Below are positions 7,284 to 15,051 of a DNA stretch of 16,588 bases, piece by piece. The stretch is from Chloroflexota bacterium (GTDB lineage: Bacteria; Chloroflexota; Dehalococcoidia; Dehalococcoidales; RBG-16-60-22). Where the stretch lies: contig VGOH01000007.1 in NCBI GenBank assembly GCA_016875955.1, positions 1 through 16,588 on the forward strand, read 5' to 3'. The translations under genes were made by a program, and so were the position numbers. The notes under the pieces are model-generated. The model was not told the DNA's origin. It saw only the letters and a list, made by a program, of their open reading frames with translations, and searched no databases. The stretch's first letter is position 1. The number at the start of each line of letters is the position of its first letter.

Positions 7284-7546
7284 TGTAAAGGTTCTATTTG
7301 CCTCTGGTTGACAGCTAGCGCCTCACCCCTGACCCCTCTCCAGCCAGAATCACTGGTAAATGACCGCGGGCTTTAATGGCTGGAGAGGGGAGTTATAAGT
7401 GAGAGGGGGCTCCTCCCCCTCTCCAATTCTTTCCCCCCTCTCAAACATTATTGAAATGGAACTCCAAAGACGAACCTGTTTGAGAGGGGGAGCAAGGGGG
7501 TGAGCGAAAGAACAACCACAGGCAAATAGTACCCGGTGTAAAGGTT
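7284..7546. repeat. 10-bp direct repeat flanking repeat copy 2 (possible target duplication)
   Basis: TGTAAAGGTT occurs at 7284-7293 and again at 7537-7546, one on each side of the cloverleaf element. The left copy overlaps the first four bases of the terminal inverted repeat and the right copy starts 3 bp beyond it. It is therefore not a clean target-site duplication unless the true ends are 7294 and 7536. The other two copies show no comparable flanking repeat. Confidence 0.45.
7290..7533 (+). repeat. Dispersed 244-bp cloverleaf repeat (MITE-like), copy 2
   Basis: This is the best-preserved copy. Terminal inverted repeats 7290-7310 and 7513-7533 match at 19 of 21 positions (GGTWCTATTTGCC core). 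The closing stem is 7322-7329 with 7497-7504. Arm 1 is 14 bp (7333-7346 with 7377-7390). Arm 2 is a 9-bp stem with a 5-nt loop (7401-7409 with 7415-7423). Arm 3 is 14 bp (7434-7447 with 7477-7490). It lies between two divergent transcription units and, with their promoters, fills the gap 7197-7610. No gene is seen inside. Confidence 0.92.
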
Positions 7547-7547
7547 A

Positions 7548-7576
7548 TTCTTTTCTTGCCCAGTTCAGTGTATAAT
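7548..7576 (+). promoter_or_regulatory. Probable promoter for the lipoprotein gene
   Basis: A perfect -10 box TATAAT (7571-7576) lies 34 nt before the ATG. The best-placed -35 (TTCTTT, 7548-7553, 17-bp spacer) is weak, so an activator may be needed. The -35 region begins only about 14 bp beyond the right end of repeat copy 2. Confidence 0.45.
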
Positions 7577-7610
7577 GGTCAACAGGACATAGATAAGTGA
7601 GGTCTCAGCT

Positions 7611-8090
7611 ATGCGCAAAAAGGTCATCATCGCCATCATTCTGCTCACCATTCTCCTTCCCTTCTCCGGCTGCAATGAAATATCCCAGCTAACGCAGAGC
7701 TCGGCAACATCATCCTCCCAGGCCAATCTCAATATCGTGAAGTCGGTACAACTTGGCACCTCCTGGCAGATGAAACAGATAAGCTTCAAGGTGGACGCCG
7801 CGCAGGAAGTGGCCATACTGCTCAAGCTGGCTGACGGCGATAAGGTGGATGGCTTTTTCTATCTGGAGAAGGGCGATACCGTAGATTTCCGCATCACCGG
7901 CAAGTCGCAAGTATTTCGCTCAGCCGAGGCCGAGCGCTTTTCCTTCACCGCCAGTCAGGCCCAGGGCGATACCTATACTCTGCTCTTCCGCAACACCGCT
8001 GAAGAAGATGAAAGCAAGAAATCGATTACCGTCTTCCTGGAGGTGATTTACCCGCTCAAGGGTGAAATCTACGTGCCGGTGGTGGACTGA
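7611..8090 (+). CDS. Small lipoprotein with a GOLD-like beta domain
   Basis: This 159-residue protein has a classical lipoprotein signal peptide: MRKK, a hydrophobic core, and the lipobox FSGC with Cys21 as the lipid-modified residue. A Ser/Thr/Gln-rich linker (about 22-38) leads to a beta-rich domain. The segment DGFFYLEKGDTVDFRITG...RFSFTASQAQGDTYTLLFRN resembles the eight-stranded beta-sandwich of emp24/GOLD-type domains, which bind partner proteins or lipids. This is a weak, pattern-level resemblance, and no enzymatic motif is present. A GTGAGG ribosome-binding site is 8 nt before the ATG. It is expected to be anchored to the outer face of the cytoplasmic membrane. It is on the same strand as the activase fusion but separated by 74 bp holding a promoter, so it is likely its own unit. 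Confidence 0.82.
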   Translation: MRKKVIIAIILLTILLPFSGCNEISQLTQSSATSSSQANLNIVKSVQLGTSWQMKQISFKVDAAQEVAILLKLADGDKVDGFFYLEKGDTVDFRITGKSQVFRSAEAERFSFTASQAQGDTYTLLFRNTAEEDESKKSITVFLEVIYPLKGEIYVPVVD

Positions 8091-8121
8091 TTTTGCGGGG
8101 CTGAGATATCGGGCTTCTGCC

Positions 8122-8150
8122 TTCACAAAACCGCTGACTTTTGCTAGAAT
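8122..8150 (+). promoter_or_regulatory. Promoter giving a near-leaderless activase mRNA
   Basis: TTCACA (8122-8127) and TAGAAT (8145-8150) are separated by exactly 17 bp. Transcription would start near 8157, only about 8 nt before the ATG at 8165. This agrees with the lack of any ribosome-binding site in front of that ATG. It also argues against a TTG start at 8141, which would lie inside the promoter. Confidence 0.5.
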
Positions 8151-8164
8151 TGGCTGTTGTCAAA

Positions 8165-11100
8165 ATGAAATATTCACTGGGAATAGACGTCGGCTCGGTT
8201 AACGCCAAACTCTGCCTCATTGATGAGCAAAACCGTATCGCCCGACTTGATAACGAAAGGATAATCACCAACCCCAAGGCAGCTGTCAATGCGCTGCTTT
8301 CCCGGCTCGGCGAGGTGGTGCCGCTGGACAGCATCGGCGGCGCCGGTGTTTCCGGCTCCGGCAGAGACTCTATCCCCGCAGAATTCAACTGGGCGGAATA
8401 CAGCAGCTCACTGGCCATCGCCTCTGGGCTGCTCAGCTTATTCCCCGAGGTGAAGACCATAGTCCAGATTGGCGGCCAGACCTCCACGGTCATCGTCCTA
8501 GAAGACGGGCTGAAAAAACCGTGGCAGGTCTCCTCAAACCCGCTCTGCGCCGCCGGCACAGGGAGGTTCCTGGAGCAGCAGGCATACCGACTCGGCATAA
8601 GCCTTGAAGACTTCTCCCGCCTCGCCCTGAAATGCCAGGGCGACCCGCCCCGCATCGCCGCCCGGTGCAGCGTCTTTGCCAAGAGCGACCTCATTCATTT
8701 GCAGCAGAAAGGTGTCTCCGTGGAAGCCATGCTCTATGCCCTCTGCGAGAGCATCGCCCGCATGGTGGCTTCACTGAAGAAAGGCTTCTTTGCCGAGCCT
8801 GTTTACTTTGTGGGCGGGGTGGCGGCCAACAAGGCCATTGTCCGGGCACTCAATGAGGCAATCTCGGCGCGAAACGGCCACGAGGCCCGGGTCACCGTTC
8901 CCGAAAATTACCGCCATATTGAAGCGCTCGGGTCTGCCCTGCTGGCAAAGGAAAGGAATTCCACAATACGCCCGCTCCCCGAGGCCGATGCCCGCCAGGA
9001 CTATTTTGAAATGCCCGGGCTGGGAAAAGTGGCGGTGCCGGGCAACGGCGCCGGCCTGAAAATCACCGAGCCCGGCTCCGGCTACCTCGGCGTTGACGTC
9101 GGCTCCACCAGCACCAAGGCGGTTATCCTGGATGAGACCGGCACCGAGGTGCTGGCCAAGAACTACCTGATGACCGCCGGCCGGCCCATTGAAGCGGTGA
9201 AACAGGTCTTCCGCAACCTGCTCCTTGACGGCGCGTCCCATATCAAAATTGCCGGCGTGGGCGTCACCGGCTCGGGCAGGTATCTGGTAGGCAGCTTCAT
9301 CGGCGCCGACCTTATCAAGAACGAAATCACCGCCCAGACCAGGGCAGCGGTTGAGATAGACCCCGAAGCCGACATCATTGAGATTGGGGGGCAGGACTCC
9401 AAGCTGGTCATCAAGCGCAATGGGGTGGTGGTTGACTACCAGATGAACAAGGCCTGCGCCGCCGGCACCGGCAGCTTCATTGATGAGCTGGCGGAGATGC
9501 TGGACATCTCGGTGCACAACGGCGAGTTCGCCAGCCTGTCTTTCAACGCCCCTTATACTATTGACCTGGGGACAAGGTGCGCCGCCTTCATGGGGCAGGC
9601 GGTCGCCTCTGCCCAGCAGGAAGGCGTGCCCCTTGAAGTCATCACCGCCAGCCTGGCCAACTCCATCGCCAAGAACTACCTTTCCAAAGTGGTGGGGCAC
9701 CGCAAGCTCGGCGAGAAGGTCATCCTTACCGGTGCCGTCTTTTACAATCAGGCGGTGGTGTCCGCCTTCCATCAGCAGCTTGAAAGTAGAAAACTGACTG
9801 TGGCCGAGCACCGCGAGGTGAGCGGCGCCATTGGCGCTGCCATGCTGGCCCGGGAAGGAATGAACGGCCAGCCTTCAAAATTCAAGGGATTTCAAGAAGC
9901 GGTCGATGGCCAGTGCCAGCTCTCCACCTTCATCTGCCAGGTGTGCGATAACAACTGCACCATCACCCGAATGCAGCTGGCCAATGAGAAGGCCACTTTC
10001 TATGGCAGCCGCTGTGACCGCTATGACAGCGCCGCCAGCCACGCCCGCCAGAAAACTGCCTTTGATGAACGCGAGAGACTGCTCTTTCGCGATTATAAAG
10101 AAGGTGCGGGCACTGGCCCGGTGGTGGGCATCCCCCGCGCCCTTCTGGCCTATGACTATGCCCCGCTTTTGCTTGGTTTCCTGAACACGCTTGGCGCCAG
10201 AGTTGTCCTGTCATCAAAGACGACCAAGGAAATCATGGAGCAGGCCGCGGAGCTGAGCTATACTGACAGCTGTTTCCCGCTGAAGCTGCTCCACGGGCAT
10301 ATCGCCGCCATTAAAGACAGAGTTGATTATATTCTCTACCCCTGTTTCCTGCGCCTGGATAACAAAGAAGGTGCCGAAAACCAGAAATATGCCTGCCCTC
10401 TGGTCCAGGCGTCACCGTTCATTGTGCGCCATGTGCTGGATTTGGGCGACCGCCTGCTGACGCCGATTATTGATTTCAGCTTGGGTGATGAGGAAACGAT
10501 TAAGAATCTGACCAGCGTGGCGGCAAAGCTGGGATTCGGGCGCAAACAGGGCAAAAAGGCCGCCCTCGCCGGCATCAGGACGCAGCGCCAGTTCAAGACC
10601 GACTGCCTGGCCATGGGGAAAAAGCTGCTCAAGCAGCTTCATGAAAGCGACCATCTCGGCGTGGTGCTTTTCTCCCGCGCCTATATGTCCCAGGACTCGG
10701 GGGCCAATCTGGGCATCGCCGAAAAGCTGGCCCAGCTCGGCGTGGTGCCTGTGCCGCTCGACTTCCTGCCCCTGGAAGCCGTCAACCCCAAGGCATACTC
10801 CGACCGCCCCTACTGGCATTACGAGAGCAAATTCATTGCCGGCGGTGAGATAACAGTCAAGGACCGGCAGCTTTACGGGCTGGCCCTCACCAACTTCGGC
10901 TGCGGCCCCAACTCCTTCATGCTGAACATGCTGGCCGACATCATGGGGGGCAAGCCGCTCGGCGAGCTGGAAATCGACGAACATGCCGCCGAGGCGGGCA
11001 TTGTTACCCGACTTGAGGCCTACGTGGACACGATTAAAAGCTATGCCCAGTCTACAAAGCATCTTCCAGAGACTGGCCGTTACGTATACCGCGGCGCTTC

Positions 11101-12298
11101 CGCCATCATCAATCCGCAGAAGACGCTGCTCCTCCCCAGAATGTGCCCCCACGCCGACGTCATCGCCGAGGCGGTCAATGCTTCCGGCGCCCGGGCCATG
11201 GTGCTGCCCGAACCCGATGAACACACCCTCCTTCTCAGCAACCAGGTAACCTCGGGAACAGAATGTCTTCCCTATCGCGTCACTCTTGGTGATTTTATAA
11301 AGTTCTGCCACGACTGCGGCGATAACCTGAAAGATTATGAGGGGTTCATGGCCGGCGCTTATGGGCCATGCCGGCTGGGCAAATATGTGGTCGAGCAAGG
11401 GCGAATACTGAAAGAGCTCGGCTTTGACCTGCCCATGATAGCCTCGGTCTCCAATAACGCCTACCGCGACCTGAACCTTGAGCCGGGCTTCACCCGCCTT
11501 GCCTGGAACAGCATCGTGGCTGTCGATGGCCTGCAGCGTCTCCTCTGGCGCACCCGCCCTTATGAGAAGGAAAAGGGAGCCGCTGAAGTCCTGTTCGCTG
11601 AATTCCTGAAACACATTGCCGCGCGGGTCCGCCGCAAAGAGCGGTTCTACGACGTGCTGCAGCAGGCAACCGCCGCCTTCAAATCTCTCATTGACCCAGA
11701 ACTGCCGCCGCGACCCCTCATTGGCATCAATGGCGAGATATACCTGCGCTCCAACCGGTTCAGCAACCGCGACCTGGTCAAAGAATGCGAGGCGGCGGGC
11801 CTTGAAGTCATCGTTTCCCCGGTTGGCGAGTGGCTGAAGTACACCGCGCACCGCAACCTTGAGGACGCCGTGAAAGACCGCAACTTCCGGAAAATGCTGT
11901 CCAGCTACCTGAAGAAACTTGTTCAGGAACGCGATGAGCACCGGGTCTCCAGCCACTACCACGAACTACTCAACGGCAGAGAGCCTTCCACGGCAGCCAT
12001 ACTGGCCAAGTCAGACATATATTTATCCCCTCGCTGCGGCAGCGAGGCGGTCCTCAGCATCGGCAGCGGCGTGGAATGGATGGAATCTCCCCTGTTCGCC
12101 GGCGTAATTTCAGTGATGCCTCACGGCTGCATGCCCGGCGGCATCGTGGCTGCCATGTCAGAGAAGTTCAGCGCCACCTATCAGAAGCCCTGGATAAGCC
12201 TCACCTATGACGGCTTCCTGGAGACCAATAACGCCGCCAGAATCAGCAATTTCGCCGAGCTGCTTAAATTCTGCCGCCAGGAAACCCTGACTATCTAG
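8165..12298 (+). CDS. Giant fused 2-hydroxyacyl-CoA dehydratase activase (double ASKHA ATPase) with dehydratase-like/DUF2229 region
   Basis: From ATG 8165 this is 1,377 residues; a TTG at 8141 is possible but sits in the promoter. Residues 1-265 and about 305-565 are two BadF/BadG/HgdC-type ATPase domains, each with GxDVGS, a GVxGSGR loop and IGGQ(T/D)S. Each carries the cluster-binding cysteine pair: Cys128 (NPLCAAGTG) and Cys168 (AARCS); Cys431 (KACAAGTG) and Cys472 (GTRCAAF). HgdC is a homodimer sharing one 4Fe-4S cluster between subunits, so here one chain could form the whole clamp (inference). A cysteine-rich link (Cys584, 591, 594, 598, 617) follows. Residues about 650-1377 are the DUF2229 and dehydratase-component-like region, with invariant-looking cysteines in SCFPLK, FGCGPNSF, PRMCPH, GTECLPY, GPCRLG and HGCMPG. 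Such proteins use ATP to drive very low-potential electrons onto an iron-sulfur centre; the final substrate is unknown. Confidence 0.93.
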   Translation: MKYSLGIDVGSVNAKLCLIDEQNRIARLDNERIITNPKAAVNALLSRLGEVVPLDSIGGAGVSGSGRDSIPAEFNWAEYSSSLAIASGLLSLFPEVKTIVQIGGQTSTVIVLEDGLKKPWQVSSNPLCAAGTGRFLEQQAYRLGISLEDFSRLALKCQGDPPRIAARCSVFAKSDLIHLQQKGVSVEAMLYALCESIARMVASLKKGFFAEPVYFVGGVAANKAIVRALNEAISARNGHEARVTVPENYRHIEALGSALLAKERNSTIRPLPEADARQDYFEMPGLGKVAVPGNGAGLKITEPGSGYLGVDVGSTSTKAVILDETGTEVLAKNYLMTAGRPIEAVKQVFRNLLLDGASHIKIAGVGVTGSGRYLVGSFIGADLIKNEITAQTRAAVEIDPEADIIEIGGQDSKLVIKRNGVVVDYQMNKACAAGTGSFIDELAEMLDISVHNGEFASLSFNAPYTIDLGTRCAAFMGQAVASAQQEGVPLEVITASLANSIAKNYLSKVVGHRKLGEKVILTGAVFYNQAVVSAFHQQLESRKLTVAEHREVSGAIGAAMLAREGMNGQPSKFKGFQEAVDGQCQLSTFICQVCDNNCTITRMQLANEKATFYGSRCDRYDSAASHARQKTAFDERERLLFRDYKEGAGTGPVVGIPRALLAYDYAPLLLGFLNTLGARVVLSSKTTKEIMEQAAELSYTDSCFPLKLLHGHIAAIKDRVDYILYPCFLRLDNKEGAENQKYACPLVQASPFIVRHVLDLGDRLLTPIIDFSLGDEETIKNLTSVAAKLGFGRKQGKKAALAGIRTQRQFKTDCLAMGKKLLKQLHESDHLGVVLFSRAYMSQDSGANLGIAEKLAQLGVVPVPLDFLPLEAVNPKAYSDRPYWHYESKFIAGGEITVKDRQLYGLALTNFGCGPNSFMLNMLADIMGGKPLGELEIDEHAAEAGIVTRLEAYVDTIKSYAQSTKHLPETGRYVYRGASAIINPQKTLLLPRMCPHADVIAEAVNASGARAMVLPEPDEHTLLLSNQVTSGTECLPYRVTLGDFIKFCHDCGDNLKDYEGFMAGAYGPCRLGKYVVEQGRILKELGFDLPMIASVSNNAYRDLNLEPGFTRLAWNSIVAVDGLQRLLWRTRPYEKEKGAAEVLFAEFLKHIAARVRRKERFYDVLQQATAAFKSLIDPELPPRPLIGINGEIYLRSNRFSNRDLVKECEAAGLEVIVSPVGEWLKYTAHRNLEDAVKDRNFRKMLSSYLKKLVQERDEHRVSSHYHELLNGREPSTAAILAKSDIYLSPRCGSEAVLSIGSGVEWMESPLFAGVISVMPHGCMPGGIVAAMSEKFSATYQKPWISLTYDGFLETNNAARISNFAELLKFCRQETLTI

Positions 12299-12299
12299 C

Positions 12300-15014
12300 A
12301 TGAACGTGTTATGGCATAATCTCCCCATCAGTGAAGCCCTGGAGTCGCTTGCTTCCCGGCGCTCCGGCCTTGCCGCCAGCGAGGCCAGGTCTCGTCTGCT
12401 GCAGTATGGCCCCAATGAGCTGAAGGGCAAGAAGAAGACACCGCCAGTAATAGTCTTTTTACGGCAGTTTCTCAGCCCGCTGATTTACGTCCTGATGGTC
12501 GCCGCCATCATCTCCCTCATCGTCGGGCACTTTCTTGACGCCGGCGTAATCCTCGGCGTGCTGGTGCTCAATGCCATCATCGGTTTCATACAGGAGACAC
12601 GCGCCGAGAAGGCGATGGAGACGCTCATCCAGATGGCCGCCCCCAGAGCCCGCATCCGGCGCGATGGCGATATCAGGCTGGTCTCCGCCCGCGAGGTCGT
12701 CCCCGGCGACATCGTGCTCCTGGAAACGGGCGACCGTGTCCCCGCCGATGCCAGACTTATTGAAGTCTCCAACCTGAAAGTAAATGAAGCCATGCTCACC
12801 GGAGAGTCAATGCCCGTTGACAAATTCACTGATGCCATCGGTGAAGACGTGCCGCTGGCGGAGAGAAAAAACATGGTGCACATGGGCACCATTGTCAGTT
12901 ACGGTCGGGCCACCGCCATGGTCGTCAGGACCGGTATGGCTACTGACATCGGGCGGATAGCTTCCGCCATTCAGGAAATCAAGACGGAGAAAACACCTCT
13001 TCAGAAAAATATCAGCCGGTTAAGCCGATATCTGGTGGTCCTTTTCCTCAGCATCTGTGCCCTGCTGGTGGTGGTCGGGCTGCTCAAGGGGCTGGACAAG
13101 CTGGAGGTATTCCTGCTGGCCGTGGCCGCCGCCGTTTCCGCTATACCGGAGGGCCTGCCCGCCGTGGTGACCATGGTGCTGGCGGTGGGCATGCGCATTA
13201 TGGCCCGGCGCAATGCCATCATCCGCAAGCTGGTGGCCGTGGAGACCCTGGGCTCAGCGACGGTCATCTGCTCGGATAAAACGGGCACGCTGACCCTCAA
13301 CGAGATGACGGTGCAGCGCCTGTTCGTTGACGGCCGGTGGATTGAGGTTACCGGCGAAGGCTACATCCCGCAAGGTGAGTTCCGCCGCGACGGTCAGCCT
13401 GTTGACCCACAAACTCAGCCCCCGCTCAACCTGATGCTCCGCATAGGTGCCCTCTGCAACGATTCTTTCCTGACCAGGAGAGACAATAATGAGTGCTGCG
13501 ATATTTACGGCGACCCGACGGAAGGAGCACTGCTGGTGGCGGCCACCAAAGCGGGCCTGGAAAAGGAGAAGCTGGAAAAGGCTTACCCCCGCCTGGACGA
13601 GATACCTTTTCAGAGCGAAAAACAGTATATGGCCACCCTTCACCCGCGCAATGGCGGCAGGGTAGCTTATGTCAAGGGCTCGGTGGAAAAGATATTGTCG
13701 CTCAGCAAGTTTAAACTTTACGGCGAGCAGGTTTTACCCCTCACCGAAAAGGACGCTGAAATTATAATGCAGGCCAACGCCAGTATGGCCAGCCAGGCAC
13801 TGAGGGTCATTGCCACCGCCTATGCCGAACACCCGCCAGAGCTTGAGGACCTGAAAGATGAGCATATCAGAGGCAACCTGGTATTTGTCGGCCTGGCGGG
13901 CATGGCTGACCTGCCCCGGGAAGAGGCCAGAGAAGCGGTACGAATGTGCAAACAGGCAGGCATAAAAGTGGTGATGATTACCGGCGACCACAAGATTACC
14001 GCAGAGTCAGTTGCTCGCCAGCTTGACCTGCCAGCAGGGAAAACGGTGACCGGCCTGGAACTCCAGCAGATGACCGATAATGAACTGCATGAACAGGTGG
14101 AGGGAATATCGGTCTTTGCCCGCATTGAGCCGCTGCACAAGCTCCGCATTGTCAACGCCTTGAAGAGCCACGGCCATGTGGTGGCCATGACCGGCGACGG
14201 CGTGAATGATGCCCCGGCATTGAAAGCGGCCAATATCGGCATAGCTATGGGCATCACCGGCACCGATGTGGCCAAAGAAGGCTCCGATATGATACTGGCC
14301 GACGACAACTTCGCCTCGGTGGTGGCGGCGGTGGAGGAAGGCCGGTCCATCTTCAACCGGCTGCGCAACGTACTCTTTTTCCTGTTGAGCACCAATATAG
14401 GTGAACTACTTGCCTTGACCCTGGCGCTCCTCTTCGTCGGCCGGGCGCCGCTCCTGGCGGTGCAGATTATCTGGCTGAACCTGGTCACCGATACCGCAGT
14501 CGCCGTGCCTCTGGGGCTGGAGCCTAAAGCCGGCGATGAACTGAAACAGCCACCCCGCCACCCCAGCGTGGGCATAATCTACCCCGGCCTGCTTCTCCGC
14601 GTCATCTTCATGGCCGCATTCATGGGCCTCGGTGCTTTTCTCGTTTTTCGCTGGGCCGAGCCCAGAATGAGCATAGAAGAAGCGCGCACCATCACCTTCT
14701 GCACCATGGTCTCCTTTGAATGGTTCCGCGTCTTCAATGCGCGCTCGGACGAGTACACTGTCTTCCGACTGGGCATCTTAGGCAACCGCTGGCTCCTCCT
14801 GTCAATCGCCGGCGCCATAGCCCTGCAGCTGATTGCCGTCTACGCGCCGTTCATGCAGGTAGCCTTCCGCACGGTGCCTCTGTCGGCGGAGAAATGGGGT
14901 ATAGCACTGCTCGCCGGAGGCTCATTATTCATCATTGAGGAAACCAGAAAAGTGCTCTTCCCCCGGCTATTCAGCCTGGGCAGGTGGCGACCGCTAAAGG
15001 AACTTAACGCCTGA
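12300..15014 (+). CDS. SERCA-type Ca2+-transporting P-type ATPase (P2A)
   Basis: This 904-residue membrane pump has the full P-type set: actuator TGES (167-170), phosphorylation site CSDKTGTLT with Asp326, nucleotide site YVKGS (457-461), TGD (561-563) and hinge TGDGVNDAPAL (631-641). Ten membrane segments are visible, four before and six after the cytoplasmic loop. All main residues of the two SERCA calcium sites are kept: Glu284 in AIPEGLP (TM4), Asn699 and Glu702 (TM5), Asn727, Thr730 and Asp731 in NLVTD (TM6), and a Glu in TM8 (Glu807). Ca2+ export is therefore the best call, with Mn2+ possible. The usual DPPR motif reads DLPR (537-540), a minor change. The ATG begins one base after the TAG of the activase gene and has no ribosome-binding site of its own, implying translational coupling. 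Confidence 0.94.
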   Translation: MNVLWHNLPISEALESLASRRSGLAASEARSRLLQYGPNELKGKKKTPPVIVFLRQFLSPLIYVLMVAAIISLIVGHFLDAGVILGVLVLNAIIGFIQETRAEKAMETLIQMAAPRARIRRDGDIRLVSAREVVPGDIVLLETGDRVPADARLIEVSNLKVNEAMLTGESMPVDKFTDAIGEDVPLAERKNMVHMGTIVSYGRATAMVVRTGMATDIGRIASAIQEIKTEKTPLQKNISRLSRYLVVLFLSICALLVVVGLLKGLDKLEVFLLAVAAAVSAIPEGLPAVVTMVLAVGMRIMARRNAIIRKLVAVETLGSATVICSDKTGTLTLNEMTVQRLFVDGRWIEVTGEGYIPQGEFRRDGQPVDPQTQPPLNLMLRIGALCNDSFLTRRDNNECCDIYGDPTEGALLVAATKAGLEKEKLEKAYPRLDEIPFQSEKQYMATLHPRNGGRVAYVKGSVEKILSLSKFKLYGEQVLPLTEKDAEIIMQANASMASQALRVIATAYAEHPPELEDLKDEHIRGNLVFVGLAGMADLPREEAREAVRMCKQAGIKVVMITGDHKITAESVARQLDLPAGKTVTGLELQQMTDNELHEQVEGISVFARIEPLHKLRIVNALKSHGHVVAMTGDGVNDAPALKAANIGIAMGITGTDVAKEGSDMILADDNFASVVAAVEEGRSIFNRLRNVLFFLLSTNIGELLALTLALLFVGRAPLLAVQIIWLNLVTDTAVAVPLGLEPKAGDELKQPPRHPSVGIIYPGLLLRVIFMAAFMGLGAFLVFRWAEPRMSIEEARTITFCTMVSFEWFRVFNARSDEYTVFRLGILGNRWLLLSIAGAIALQLIAVYAPFMQVAFRTVPLSAEKWGIALLAGGSLFIIEETRKVLFPRLFSLGRWRPLKELNA

Positions 15015-15051
15015 CCTAAAGCAGGATGGAATAAACCAGCGCTGCCTCCTG

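Noticed and set aside
8771..9811. Minus-strand open frame of 346 codons opposite the two ATPase domains
   Set aside because: It is a shadow of the highly conserved activase domains; its composition (Gly/Ala/His/Asp-rich) is typical of antisense translation.
10412..11962. Long minus-strand open frame (516 codons) inside the activase gene
   Set aside because: It is antisense to a region with strong family motifs in the plus frame. Long antisense frames are expected in GC-rich coding DNA, and its translation shows no recognisable domain.
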